DNA of 64,000 nt, taken from positions 11,240,001 through 11,304,000 of the forward strand of contig JAZBRS010000049.1 in NCBI GenBank assembly GCA_037176725.1, in the 5' to 3' direction. This DNA comes from Posidonia oceanica. Taxonomy: Eukaryota > Streptophyta > Magnoliopsida > Alismatales > Posidoniaceae. The translations under genes were made by a program, and so were the position numbers. Position 1 is the first letter of the stretch, and each line of letters starts with the position of its first letter. Shown in pieces: positions 47,603 through 59,965 of this stretch. The notes below the pieces were generated by a model that worked only from the letters and a program-made list of their open reading frames with translations, did no database searches and was not told the DNA's origin.

Positions 47603-49059
47603 ATGGTAGGTTCTTTTTGTTTCCTTGGATTTCTATGGTTGGCCAACCATGCCCTAGCTTTCCATGGTGGTGGGGAGCTCCTGTCGATTCGGTGGGGCCG
47701 CTATCCAGCCCCCTCCTTCCTGTTTTTTTCTGTTTGCTGAGCTTCATTCTGATCTATGCATCGGATTTGTGCAGGCTTTCCCCACTTGGTTACCCCAGTT
47801 CATTGCTCGGAGGTACTACGGGCGTGGATTGGAGGTCTCACCGCCGATGACTGGGAGAAGCTGCGGCTGTAGGGCATTTCCTCCCGGATGCTGAATGTAG
47901 TCGAGGTAGAAGTCAATTGCCACCTTCTCTATGCTGCGGCGAGGTTCTGGAAACCCTCGCTTCATGTTTTCCGCTTTGGCTTAGTGGAAATGATGCCCAC
48001 CTCCGAGGAGGTGCACCGGATTTGTGACTTGTCGCCACTGTCAGGGCCTGCTGTGTTCATGAGACACGAGGGCTACACGTTTGTCCTGCGTCAGCTGACG
48101 GGCCTCACTCCTGGGGAGTGCGTAGAGAGACTGATCCGTACTGACGGACCGCCACCTAGGATTCGCCTGGAGTACTTTGAGCAGACGATCTGGAGGCGTG
48201 CCGCCTTGGGCGATGACCTATGGCTTAGGGGGTTTATCACCCACTTTCTGGGTGAGTTGATCTTTGGTCACGGTCAGCTGGCAGTTGCTGTTGAGGTGGT
48301 CGAGGTGGCATTGGCTGTAGTAACTCGACAAATTGATCTGGCGCCGGTGATTTTGGCAGAGACCTTCTGCGGGCTGGACAGGGTCTCACATTGCTGTCGC
48401 CACTTCCACAGGTGTGCAGCTATGGTTCAGGTAAACTGTCCATTATAACTACCTAAATGGACTGATCTGTTTCTACTTTGCTGACTCTGTTATGTTCTTT
48501 CTTTCAGGTCTGGCTGGCTTGTCACATGGGGGCAATGACTATCCGCCATCAGCGTCCCGTTTTTGAAAGCTACTGCCGCTCTGGACATGCCCGGGCCATA
48601 GGGAGTGTCTGGGAGGAGTATGAGAAGCTGGAGGGGCTGATTGGGGACACCGTGGTCTGGCGGATTCTCCCCACCATGGCGGATCCATTCACCGTGTTCT
48701 TTAATAGAAACAACGCACGGTTGGTCGTCCTATCGGGGTTTACTGGGGGTGTTTAGTTTCATCCCATCCGGGTACTGCGACAGTTCGACTTTCGCCAAGA
48801 TGTATTCACTGAGGGCCACATGCCTAAGAGATTCCGGCTTTATCCGCTCAACTCTTCGGTGATGACAGAGGAGCTAGCCCGCCTTATGAGAGGTGGAATC
48901 AGATCCACTGATATAGCTACGGTGCCTGGCTTGGACTGTACTGCTGGTTATATCGCTGAGGTGCAAGCGACATGGTCCATCAACGAGGTCCCACCTAGTG
49001 GTCCTCTGTTTAGTGATGCCGGGAGCTCCAAGAGGGTGCGGCCTAGCCTGGATGGGTGA
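47603..49059 (+). pseudogene. second extra ORF, DUF7745/PMD-like, decayed
   Basis: Begins with an ATG-only exon (47603-47605, then gtaggt), like the ORF before it. Exon 2 is 47775-48429 and exon 3 is 48508-49059, joined by GT..AG. Motifs: VNCHLLYAAARFWKPSLHVF, then PTSEEVHRICDLSPLSG in exon 2; FESYCRSGHARAI and RVLRQFDFRQDVF in exon 3. The pattern of a structural domain with W, FRF and P..EE resembles DUF7745-type proteins common in plant retroelements; this is from memory. Damage: a frameshift early in exon 2 and TAG codons at 47870-47872 and 48754-48756. It follows the PMD ORF by about 450 bp in the same orientation. No biochemical role can be given. Confidence 0.55.
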
Positions 49060-50538
49060 AAGCAAAGTGTAACATGTTAATCAACCCTGCGACTTGTGCG
49101 GGTCAAAACCGATGCTTGTAACCAGATTTCAATGAATATCAAGCTATTATGATGTTGTGTATGCTTCCATATTGACTTCTGTTTGTGGTGCTTGGGGCCT
49201 TCTTGATTTTGTAGGCAAAGTGCAACCCAATCCAAAGCCAGCTGTTCAACAGCAAAAACCCTGTTAAAAACGCGAGATCCGCAAGTGGGATCTACACGCA
49301 GGAGTGGTTTAACGGGCAACTTTCAGTGTTTTCCTCCCCTCTGAGTGGTGTAAGGGGGGTCGGGCATAGCCTCCTGACATAGTGTCTGTGACCCCTGAGT
49401 TGTGGGCAAGTCTGCTTTACCTCCTATCAAGGATTCTGCTTCTGAATTGTGGTCCACTAGCAAAGTCTGGCATGAACTCAGTGTATTCTTCTGAACTGGT
49501 TTGCTGTTGGTGGCCTCTGACCGATGTTGGGTTAGCGATATACGTCTGGCTTAGGAGTGTCCTGTCCCTAGCCATACTGGCCCAGTGATCCCTGTAGCGG
49601 GCAACGACGTGCCTTGGCTCGGAACCAAGCGGGAACCTTGCAGTGTTCGGTAGAGAGATGCTAAATGAATGCATGATTGATGTAAATGTTTTGTCGTCCT
49701 CAGCATATGGAATGCTTTCAATGCCTGCCATGGAGAAGGGGATGGTTTCAAACCTCATCTGGCTCTACCTGGACTCTTAGTTGTTGGTGGCACTCGGGGA
49801 AGGGTAATAGTGTGTTTGGTTGGGGGCGAAATGAGGATGGGCTTCATGCCAAGCCCTCTCTAGGACCTACACCTACTCTTTTAATTCTTTTTGTTTTGCT
49901 CCCACATTGGCGAGCAGACTCACTCTATCCCCGACTTGGAGGTAATGGATGCCTGGTCTGGTGTTCGAGAGTTATCACTGCTAAAGGGGTGGCTAGTCCT
50001 TGGGAAATGTGTGCTTCCCAGGCATGGGCTTCGACTCCTCTCCAAGGTTGGTTGAGGGAATAGGGCTACTCTGCTCACCTCTAACTCTAGGGCTAGCTTC
50101 TATCTTCGCCTTCTATCTCCTTGTTTCTTTTGTGCCCCTACAGGCGGATATATATATATTTTTTGTGTGGGCTCACACTCTCGCTCTCGTCCTAGCATTT
50201 TGTCTCCCTCTTGAGGCGTAGGTCCTAGGAGGTTTGAACATTTCGTCCATTCTCATATTGGAGGTGGCTCCCTTGCTAGCTAAGACATCTAGGTAGGACC
50301 AGATGAAGCGAGGTTGGACCCTTTCTCGAGCAGGCAAGCTCTTCCGATTTCCTCATTGGATTATGATTGTGATGCATGATGATGGTATTGTATGCTTGGA
50401 GCAAATGCTGTTTATGATTGGTAGGATAGCATGTAAAGCAAATAAGAAAGTGCAGATGCGAGTGCATGATAGTGGGGTGGTCATGAATGCATGAGATGCG
50501 GGGGAGAGAACTCTGCAAGGCAAGGATACGGTTCCAGA
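49060..50538. other. non-coding spacer between extra ORFs and integrase
   Basis: Low-complexity and unrecognised sequence where the convergent extra ORFs and pol meet. ORFs on both strands are short and without known motifs. Confidence 0.5.
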
Positions 50539-51885
50539 TCACTGGTAGTATTTCTTGAGGTAGCAGGCATTGACTGGCTCGGACTACTCGATCTGATCTA
50601 TGCTCTCGAGGATTGCTGCGCCACCAGAGAATATCTGTTTAATGACGTAAGGACCACGCTAGTTTGGCCAGAATTTGCCTCGACCATCAGGGAGGTGAAT
50701 AGCTTGCAGGACCAAGTCACTCGGCGTGAAGCTTCTGGGTCTGACTTTCTTCTGATAGGATCTGGCCATCCTCTTCTGATAGCATTGAGCGTGGTGCATT
50801 GCCTGCAGTCTACGCTCGTCAATCAGGTTCAACTGGACGCAGTGGTCTTCGACCCATTCTGCTTCTTCCAGTCCTGCCTCTTTTAGGATCCGTAAAGATG
50901 GGATCTCAACTTCAACAGGTAAAACTGCCTCCATGCCAAAGACCAGCGAATACGGAGTTGCTCCTGTCAAGGTTCGGACTGACGTTCTGTAGGCCCATAG
51001 TGCATATGAGAGCTTGTCATGCCAGTCCTTGTGAGTTTCTGCCATCTCCTTGAGGATCTTTATCAAGTTCTTGTTGGCTAAATCAACTGTGCCATTCATC
51101 TGTGGCCGATAAGAGGAGGATCTGTGATGTTTGATCTTGAAGCTGTGCAGGTATTCCTCCATTCTCTTGGCTGTGAAGTTTGTGTCATTGTCAGATATGA
51201 GCGCATACAGGACCCCGTAGCGGGCAATGATATTGTTCCTGATGAACTTCTCCGTTACCGCGGGCGTTACTGTCTTGTATGAGGCCGCCTCTACCCATTT
51301 GGTAAAGTAGTCGATCGCCACAAAGATAAAGCGATGACCGTTGGAGGCTGCTGGATGTATTGCACTAATGACATCAATTCCCCAGGTGGAGAAGGGCCAA
51401 GGTGACGCCATGCTGTGGAGTTGTTGCGGCGGCAAATGGATGAAGTTCCCATGGATCTGGCAGCTGTGGCATCTGCGCACAAACCGGCAACAATTCGCCT
51501 CCATAGTGGACTAGAAGTAGCCTTGTAGCATGATTTTCTTGACTAATAGCACGCCGTTCATGTGCGGGCCGCATGTCCCTGCATGGACCTGAAGCATCAG
51601 CATGTCAGCCTCTCTTTTGTTTGCGCAGCGTAGGAGCATCTGATTGTAGGACCTTCTGTAGAGATGTCCTGCTCTCAAGACAAATTTGGATGCTAAGCGT
51701 GCTATAGTCTTTCTGTCTACTGCTGATGTGCCAGTTGGGAGGTTGCCAGACTCCAGGAAGACCTTGAAGTCATGGTACCATGGAGATTCTTCTTTAGTAA
51801 CTGCTTCCTCGATACTCATGTAGTGTGCAGGCTGCTCTACACGGGTGACCGATACATCTACTGCATTGTCCTCGGGAATGGAGAG
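50539..51885 (-). pseudogene. Ty3/gypsy integrase of element A
   Basis: Reading leftward: a linker from the RNase H side, the zinc-binding HHCC (HAGTCGPH .. CHSC), then the rve core with WGIDVIS, FTKWVEA, SDNDTNF and HHRSSSYRPQMNGTVD, then GATPYSLVFGMEAVLP and the C-terminal GPYVIKQIFSGGA, ending at stop 50539-50541. It joins element cDNA into the host genome. Damage: TAG at 51511-51513 (place of Trp), 50659-50661 (Trp) and 50584-50586 (Gln). The third catalytic acid is Asp (codon 51082-51084) where the family has Glu. The right end is cut at 51,885 by an inserted LTR and the usual region between RNase H and integrase is missing. Nonfunctional. Confidence 0.92.
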
Positions 51886-54546
51886 TGTTGACACCCCATT
51901 TTGATAGGCTTGATCAATTGGAATCTCCTGGTGACTTCTGGAACCAAATCTAGGTCCAAACCTACACATTCCATTTCATCCTTCCCTTCAAAACAAGCCC
52001 AAACTTAACCTAGACTTACACCTCTTATCCAAGCCCAAAACCTATCCAAAAACCATAGGAAAACTCACAATTCCCAACTTAGCAAACCTACCCAAAAACC
52101 CTCAAATTTTCAAACCAAAACCATTCCCAAAAACCCTAGAAAACCTAGGTAAAACTACCCTCTTTCTATACCTCAAAACCCTTCCAAAACTTTCCCAAAA
52201 CCAAACCCAAACCCTAGGTCCAACACTAGAGACCCTAGGCCACACACTCCCCAAATTTCACCCCTTTTCTAAACCACTAACCCCTTCATTTCATCAAATT
52301 ATCTTTTTCTCTCTCCTAGATTATTCTTTTCTCTCTCCTCTCTCTCTCCTGATTATCCTCCTTCTTTTCACCTCCTTCTCTCCCTTCTTCTTGCCTGGCT
52401 GTGGGCCCCCTTGTGCATGTATCTCTTCTGAATCTTATTTGTATTTTTAACTTATTTTTAGCATTTTTTTTTATTTTCTAAAAATTATTTTCTTTCAACT
52501 CCCCTCTTTCTTCTTTACTCCTCCATTTCTCCCTTTTCTTCTTCCTTTTCCTTTTCTTTTCCTTTCTCTTACTAAATCCCTAAAAAACCCTTAAAAATCT
52601 TTAAAACTCTAAAACAAAAGGAAAAAAAACCAAAACCCTAAAAGAAATAATTAAAAAATTAAACAAACAATTAAAAACCAAAACCTAACTAAATCTAGCT
52701 AAAATGGAAAACTAAGAATGCAACTTAAAAAATGCAAAACAAACAAAAAGAAAATGTTGTAAAATCAAGGAAAAAACCAAAATGCAATCAAAACAAGCCA
52801 AAGTAAGAACCCTAGTAAAAATAATCAAAAAATAAATCCTAAAAGGAAAAGAAACAATTAAAAATGCTAAGGCAAGTAATTAAGTAAAGACTTAACAATC
52901 CTAAAAAGAAACAATTTGAAAACCTAATTAAAAAGGAAAAAACAAACAATCAAAAATCTAAAAACACTTAATTAAAAACTTAACAAGAAAACTTAACTAA
53001 AAAATATTAAAAGAACTTAACAAACAAAAATCAAAAAACAAATCAAAGAAGACTTAAGAAAAAAAGACTAAAATCAAAAATCTAAAACTCACCCTAATTA
53101 ATTTAAAAACAAACTTTAAAAAATCCTAATTAACATCCCAAGTACTTAACAAGAAAAACATAATTAAAAAACAACTTAAAAGACTTAACAAACATTTAAA
53201 CAAAATCAGAAACAATTTAAAGAAAAGAAAACCCTAAAAACCCTAATCAAAACTAAAACTCTTTAATCCTAATTAACTAATAAAAAACAATCACTAAAAA
53301 AACCCAACTTGAAATCCTAACTCAGACACAACTATTCGAAGAATCTTTTCTATTTTTATTTTGCTTCTATTTTTATTTATTTTTATTTCCTTCTTCTTTC
53401 CCTTCTTCTTTTCCCTTTCTTCCTTTCTTCCTTTCTTTCTATTTTTACTTTCTCTTTTTTCTGGGCCTAGTTCAGCCTATTCCGCCTCTTCCCCTCCTTT
53501 CTTCTTTCTTTTTTTCCTTTCTTTTCCGCACAGCAGCCTGGCCCGCACCCCTTCCTCCATCTCTTCCCTCCTTCTTCTTCTTCTTCTTCCTCAGTTGCTT
53601 CCTCCCGCCAGCAACTCCCTCCATCCTCTTCAAAATTCAATTTCTCTTCTCCCTCCTAATCACCATCAGCTCCAGCTCAGCTCTTCCTCTTTCGCGTCTT
53701 AGCAGGATCTCCGGAGGCATTAATTGCCCGTCGCCTCCAGTTGTCCTCGCTGTTGCCAGCTGCTGCTCCCGCCGGTGGAGGATTTGAATCCCCAGCGCGC
53801 GTCCACTCCTTCAGCAGCTGATAAAACCTCAGCTCTTCTCCTCCTCATCTGCCTTTTTCGTCGTCAGAGAGAGTGAGAGAATCCAGAGCAGCAGAAGCAC
53901 CCAAATCCCTTCCTCCTTCCACTGCAAATCCAAGCCCTCTTCTTCCTCTTCCTTCTCACCCGAACCAGAGCATCCAACAGCCCTCAAACCACTCCCAATT
54001 CACCCCCAATCTCCACCAACATCCAGCAATATACAGCCCTCCATTCCACTCTCCAACTCATCCCAATTTACCTCCCAATCACCCTGAAATCCACAGCAGA
54101 ACCCAACTCCCACTTTCTCAAAAATTCCAACCACACTGCCCACTGAAATCCCCCCAAATCCCAGCATCCAACTCCCTGAATCACCACCTCCCCAAAGCAC
54201 CAGAGCCTCAGCCCTAACCCTCACCATAGGCCGAACCCACCACTTCAAACACCTTCCCTGACTTTTGACCAGAAATCCCTCCAGTGACCTACCTTCTTCT
54301 CCAGGCCACCATCAACCCTCCTAAACACCCAAACACACTCACCAAGCACCCAGAAGATCGCCGGCACCTTCCTACTAGCCCGGGGAGCAGCAGACAGTCA
54401 CCCCCATCTCCGGTCGTTCTTGTTGAACCCAAAGGAGCAATTTTTTGCTCCGGCCTTCAGAGCTTGCGTCCGACCCTTCAGGGAGCATCGGAGGACCTCC
54501 AGGAGCGGATCCCAACGCCCGCGAGCCGCCGCCGACGTCCACAGCA

Positions 54547-57500
54547 TCCGGTGTTGACACCCCATTTTGACAGGCTGAATCGATTGGAATCTTCTGGTGG
54601 CTTCTGAACCCAAACCCAGGGCCAAACCCACACCTTTCTCTTCCTCTTTCCCCTCAAAACAAGCCCAAACTCAACCCAGGATCGCACCTATTTTCCGAAC
54701 CCAAAAACTAGCCAAAAATCATAAGAAAACTCACCCTTACTAACTTAGCAAACCCACCAAAAGGTCCTTAAAATTTCAAACCAAAACCACTCCCAAAAAT
54801 CCTAGAAAATCTAGGCAAAACTACCCTTTTTCTACACCACAAAAACCTTCTAAAATCCAAATCCAAACCCTTGGTCCAACACTAGAGACCATAGGCCACA
54901 CACCCACCAAATTTCACCCCTTTTTGAAGCCTCTAGACCCTCCATTTACCTAAATTATCCTTTTCTCTCTCCTAGATTATCCTTTTCTCTCTCCTCTCTC
55001 TCTCCTGATTATCCTCCCTCTTTTCCCCCCTTCTCTCCCTTTTTCCTGCCTGGCTGTGGGCCCACCTTGTGCATTTCCCTCTTCTGTACTTTATTTGCAT
55101 TTTTATTCTATTTTTAGCTTATTCCTCGATTTTCTAATATTTGTTTTCCCTCCACTCCTCTCTTTCTCCATTCCTCCTCCATTTTTTCCTTTTCATTTTC
55201 CTTTTCCCTTTCTTCCACTAAATCCTTAAAAAACCTTTAAAAACCTTTGAAAACCTTTAAAACTCTTAAACAAAAGAGAAACAAGTCAAAATCCTAAAAA
55301 GAAATAATTAAAAACTTAAACAAACAATTAAAAACAAAACCTAACTAAATCCAACTAAAAAGGGAACTAAGAATGCGATTTAAAAAATACAAGACAAATA
55401 AAAAGAAAATGCTATTAAAAAACAAACAAAAACCAAAATATAATCAAAACAAACCAAAAGTAAAAACCCTATTAAAGATAATAAAAAACGAATCCAAAAA
55501 AAAGAAGAAAACAATTAAAAACATTAACACAAGTGATTAATTAAAAAACACTTAACAAATCTAAAAGAAACAATCAAAAATTTGAAACAATTTAAAAATA
55601 CTTAATTAAAAACTCAATAAGAAAAACTTAACTAAAAAATATTAAAACAATTTAACAAACAAAACCAAAAAGCAATTTAAAAAAGACTTAAGAAAAAACT
55701 AAAAATTAAATGACTAAAACTCCTCCTAATTAATTAAGAAGCAATCTATTAAAAAAGCCTAAATAAAAATCCCAACTTAACAAGGAAAACTTAACAAAGA
55801 AAACTTAACTAAAAAACTATTAAAAATTTTAACAAACATTTAAACCAAATAAAAAACAATTTAAAGAAAACTTAAATCCTAAAAACTTAAATCAAAACTA
55901 AAAATCCTTCTAACCCTAATTAATTTAAAAAACAATCTTTAAAAACATAATTAAAAATCCTAATTTAAAAACAACTTCTTTAAAAATATTTTCAAATCTT
56001 TCCTATTTTATTTTTATTTTAATTTTAATTTTCTCCTACTTTTTCTTCCTCTTTTTTCCTTTCCTCTCCTTCCTTTTCTTTTTTCATATTTCTTTGTTAA
56101 TTTCCTCCTCTTGGTCCGACCCAAGCCCATCCATCCTTCTTTCTTTTCTTTTTAATTTTCCTTCTCCCGTGCGCGAAGAGGTCCGGCCCACAACCGACTC
56201 CTCCTCTTCCTCCCTCCTTCTTCCTCTCCCGCTCCTTCTCTGATTTTTTCTTTTTTTTTCTTCTGCAACCACAACCACCTGCATCCGACACATCACCATC
56301 CCAGACCTGCCGTCCTTGCGCGCCGCACGACCTCTGCCCGGGCCGGACCAGCGTGCGCCACTCTCCTCCCGTGCACCTGCAAACACCATGCCACCGCCCT
56401 TCCAGCAATTAATGGCAGCTAGAGTCTTGCAGATCAAAACCCAACCAAAACCAGTAGCAACGGACACCAGAAAGGACACCCTCAAGCGCCCAGAACCTCC
56501 TCTCCTCTTCCTTGTGCGATCCAGAGCCGGAGAGAACCCAAAACGACCCCCTTTCTCTGCCAAAAGCCACAGTTCTTCCTCCTCTTCCTGACACAACAAT
56601 TCAGACCCCAAAACACCTCCGAAACCTCCCAGAATTCCTCCCCCAATCTCACCGAACTTCCAGGATTACACTCCACCCTTCCACAGCCGAAACCAATCCA
56701 GAAATCACCCCAACCACCCATAATCCACAGCCAAAATCCAACTTCACCTCCTCTAGAAATTCCCACCTCCACAGACCACCATCTCAGCCCAAATTCATCC
56801 TAGCAACTCGCCAAAACACCACCTCTCTAACCCACCCAAGCTTCGGCCTTCATCCTCACCACACAGCCAACCTACCACTACAAACACTTCCCCCATTTTC
56901 TGTCCAAAATCAACCAAACCTGCAAAAATCCACTGCGGGCCGATACTGCCCAAACCAACCATCCAGCGACCTTCACCGAACCCCCAGAAGTCCGCCGGAA
57001 GCCTTCGTTCAGCCCGAGGAGTGACAGAGGCCACCCCCCACCGCCGGCAGATTCCAGCATACCCAAAGAAGCTGTTTCTTCCGCCGAGCTTCGGAACTCC
57101 CTCCCGAGCATTTGGCAAGCTCCGGACCACCGCCTGGAACTGATCCAGACCCTCGCGAGCCACCAGGGATGCCCGCAGCTGCCAGACCAGCCTCGCCACC
57201 GTCAGCAGAAGCCACCCATGTCGGGGGGATGTTCCAGCCGCCAAATCAGGTGCTTCCTTCTCCCATTAGCCTAGCTTTCTCCCCTGCATGCTCCTCGACC
57301 CCTTAGACTAGGTTTCTGGTGGCCGTCGCCCGAGGTCAGCGCTGCCTTCAACCCGTCTTCTCCGGCGAGCTCAGATGCCGTCCTACCGCTCCGAGCTGCA
57401 GAACGCTGCCTCGAGGGTCGTCCAAGCTCCGCACGATCTCCAGGAGTCCAGCCATGGCTTTAGTTCCCTCCGACATCGCCCTAGTTGCCCGGTCTGCTCC

Positions 57501-59965
57501 AGAATGGTCCGCAGTCCTCTGCCGCCTTCTCCGGCTAACTTCAGGCCGCGTCACGCCGTGCCGACACCGCCCAGACCCCCGTGCTGCTCCGACGAAGCTT
57601 CCCCGCCGCTCAGTGCCGCACCAGCTCCCCCGCTCCGCCTCCTCCAGCCACTGGTAGCCTCTGTGCTATAGTAGCCGCTCCTCCGCCCTTGCACTATTCA
57701 TTTATTTTCTGTTTGGCTTACATATTTTACCTAATATTGCATTTTCAGTCTAAGTTTTTAATTATTTGCATTCCAGTCCTGACATCGTTTGAAAACCATT
57801 TAAATCTGATTTCGAATCTTATGAAATTGCACAAAAAGTTCATAGATCTGTTTATTTGCACATCAGTCCGCTTGCAGTTCATTTTTTTAATTTTCTTTTA
57901 GTTTAGGTCCTGCAACTTAGTTTATTGCTCTTAGGTCCTTTTCCGTTTTTTTTTCATGCATTGCATTCATGCATCCTTGCATCTAGCACCCCTTGCACAC
58001 ACTTAGGCATTCTTAGCTCCCGTTTATACGGGAGGACCTGTTTGGCACACCCTTAGGCCCCCTTTTACACTTAGATCCTATCTTCTCCCCTGTTCTGGCC
58101 TCCTGCCTTGAAGTCTGGATACCCTTTGATCGGACCGCCGGATCTTCGCAACCAAGACGCCTAAACGACCCCGGTGGAGCGTACTTCAATACAGACCAAG
58201 CATTTCTCAGATCAGGCTTCAGATCTTCGAGGTAAGTCCTCCTGAACTCCTACAGCATCTTTTGCATATCATTCGCATTGCATGGCTTTTAGATGCTCTA
58301 TCTCGTCCGTTTCTCACACCGTTTTGCGTGCCGACTTTGTTTCTTGCACCGTTTTGCATGCCGACTTTGTTTCTTGCACTGTTTTGCATGCCCGCTTTGT
58401 TTCTTGCACCGTTTTGCGTGTTGACTTTGTTTCTTGCATCGTTTTGCGTGCCAACTTTGTTTCTGACACCGTTTTGCGTGCCCGCTTTGTTTCTTGCACC
58501 GTTTTGCGTGCCGACTTTGTTTCTTGCACTGTTTTGCGTGCATCGCTCGTTTCTTGCACCGTTTTGCGTGCCTCACTTGTTTCTTGCAACGTTTTGCGTG
58601 CTGACTTTGTTTCTTACACCGTTTTGCGTGTCCGCTTTGTTTCTCACACCGTTTTGCGTGTCGACTTTGTTTCTTGCACCGTTTTGCGTGCCGACTTTGT
58701 TTCTTGCACCGTTTTGCTTGCCGACTTCGTTTCTCGCACTGTTTTACATTCTCGCTTTGTTTCTTACATCGTTTTGCATGCCGACTTTGTTTTTTGCACC
58801 GTTTTACATGCCGACGTTGTTTCTTGCCCTGTTTTGCGTGTCGACTTTGTTTCTTACACTGTTTTACATTCTCGCTTTGTTTCTTGCACCGTTTTGCGTG
58901 CCGACTTTGTTTCTTGCACCATTTTGCGTGTTGACTTTGTTTCTTGCACTGTTTTGCGTGCCTCGCTCGTTTCTTACACCGTTTTGCGTGCCTCGCTTGT
59001 TTCTTGCACCGTTTTGCGTGCCGACTTTGTTTCTCGCATTGTTTTGCGTTCTTGCTTTGTTTCTCGCACTGTTTTATGTTCTTGCTTTGCTTCTCCCACT
59101 GTTTTACATTCTTGCTTCGTTTCTTGCATCGTTTTGCGTGTCGACTTCGTTTCTCGCACCGTTTTGCATGTCGACTTCGTTTCTCGCACCGTTTTGCGTG
59201 TTTTACGTTGTTTCCTCTTGCATGTCGCCCGCATTGCCTGTTTTTACCGCTGTTTTGTTTTATCGCCTGCATTTGCATATAGGGCAGTGATGCTTACTAC
59301 CTAGAGTTCTCACGAACTAGGTTTCGCCCGGTTCGGAACACAGACAGTGCTGCTGAGCACTTAGATAGCACGTTTAATTCCTTGCACGCTTTCCATCACT
59401 TAGAGCACACCTATGAGCATTTAATTAGGCATTCATTGGCACTTAGGCATTCAAAATCTGCATTTCCCTGCATATGCGAGCGTAAGCCTAGAAAGACCGA
59501 TTCTCGAGCGTGTCGGGGGTGCCTAACACCTTCCCCGTGCATAACAGGAGTCCTTGCCCTTTCCCTTGGCCCGCAATGACCATATTGCCCTTGTCCTAGG
59601 CACGAGTCACATCATTTGCATTCATTTGCATCTCATTTCTTTTGCATTGCCTTGCATTGCATCTTTTCCTTGGTTTTGCGTGATTATTCACGCATTTTCC
59701 TGATTTTCCTTGTCTCCCGATCTAATAGACTTGGTGGCGACTCCGATTTGTCTTATCTTCTTCTTTTCTTCCCCTTTTTCCCTTTTTTAAATGTTTTCGA
59801 GTTGAGTCTTCCTTCTCGGACATAGCCGCTAATAGTGAGCCTGATTCTGATCGGTGCACGCGAGCTTTGGCAATGTGCATGGACGATCTGAACACCGGGA
59901 TTATTACACCCGGTCCAACCTCATCGGCAACCACTGAAACAGCTCGCGTCGAGGGAGCACTCCGG
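54547..59965 (+). mobile_element. 5.4-kb solo LTR (LTR2) nested in LTR1, with TCCGG duplication
   Basis: LTR2 runs 54,552-59,960 (5,409 bp) from TGTTGACACCCCATTTTGA to ..gagggagcac, with TCCGG on both sides (54,547-54,551 and 59,961-59,965). The surrounding LTR1 sequence is continuous across it. It repeats the order of zones of LTR1 (A-rich 55.2-56.0 kb, pyrimidine-rich 56.0-56.25 kb, GC-rich 57.0-57.66 kb, 30-bp array, conserved 3' block at 59.49-59.76 kb). No internal domain follows, so it is a solo LTR. The end is not a perfect CA, so the last base or two are uncertain. Confidence 0.75.
58321..59200. repeat. 30-bp tandem array in LTR2, about 29 copies
   Basis: The unit is gttttgcgtgccgactttgt + ttcttgcacc. 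About 29 units follow one another with substitutions but with no insertion or deletion, so the phase is unchanged over 870 bp. As 30 is a multiple of three and the unit lacks stops in several frames, ORFs of 326-342 codons appear on both strands (10-residue repeats). They are by-products and not genes. Confidence 0.95.

Noticed and set aside
52020..53300. Telomere-like words (aaccctaaa) in A/C-rich DNA
   Set aside because: They are scattered and imperfect, and recur at the same positions in each LTR of the family (54.7-55.9 and 63.5-63.7 kb). They are LTR low-complexity sequence and not telomeric repeats.
53361..57670. Pro/Ser-rich ORFs (for example 53,361, 56,084 and 56,512)
   Set aside because: They come from pyrimidine-rich and CA-rich LTR zones and are matched by shadow ORFs on the other strand.
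58262..59304. Overlapping ORFs of 326-342 codons on both strands
   Set aside because: They exist only because a stop-free 30-bp unit is repeated in phase; peptide repeats appear in unrelated versions in each frame, and no start context or conserved domain is present.
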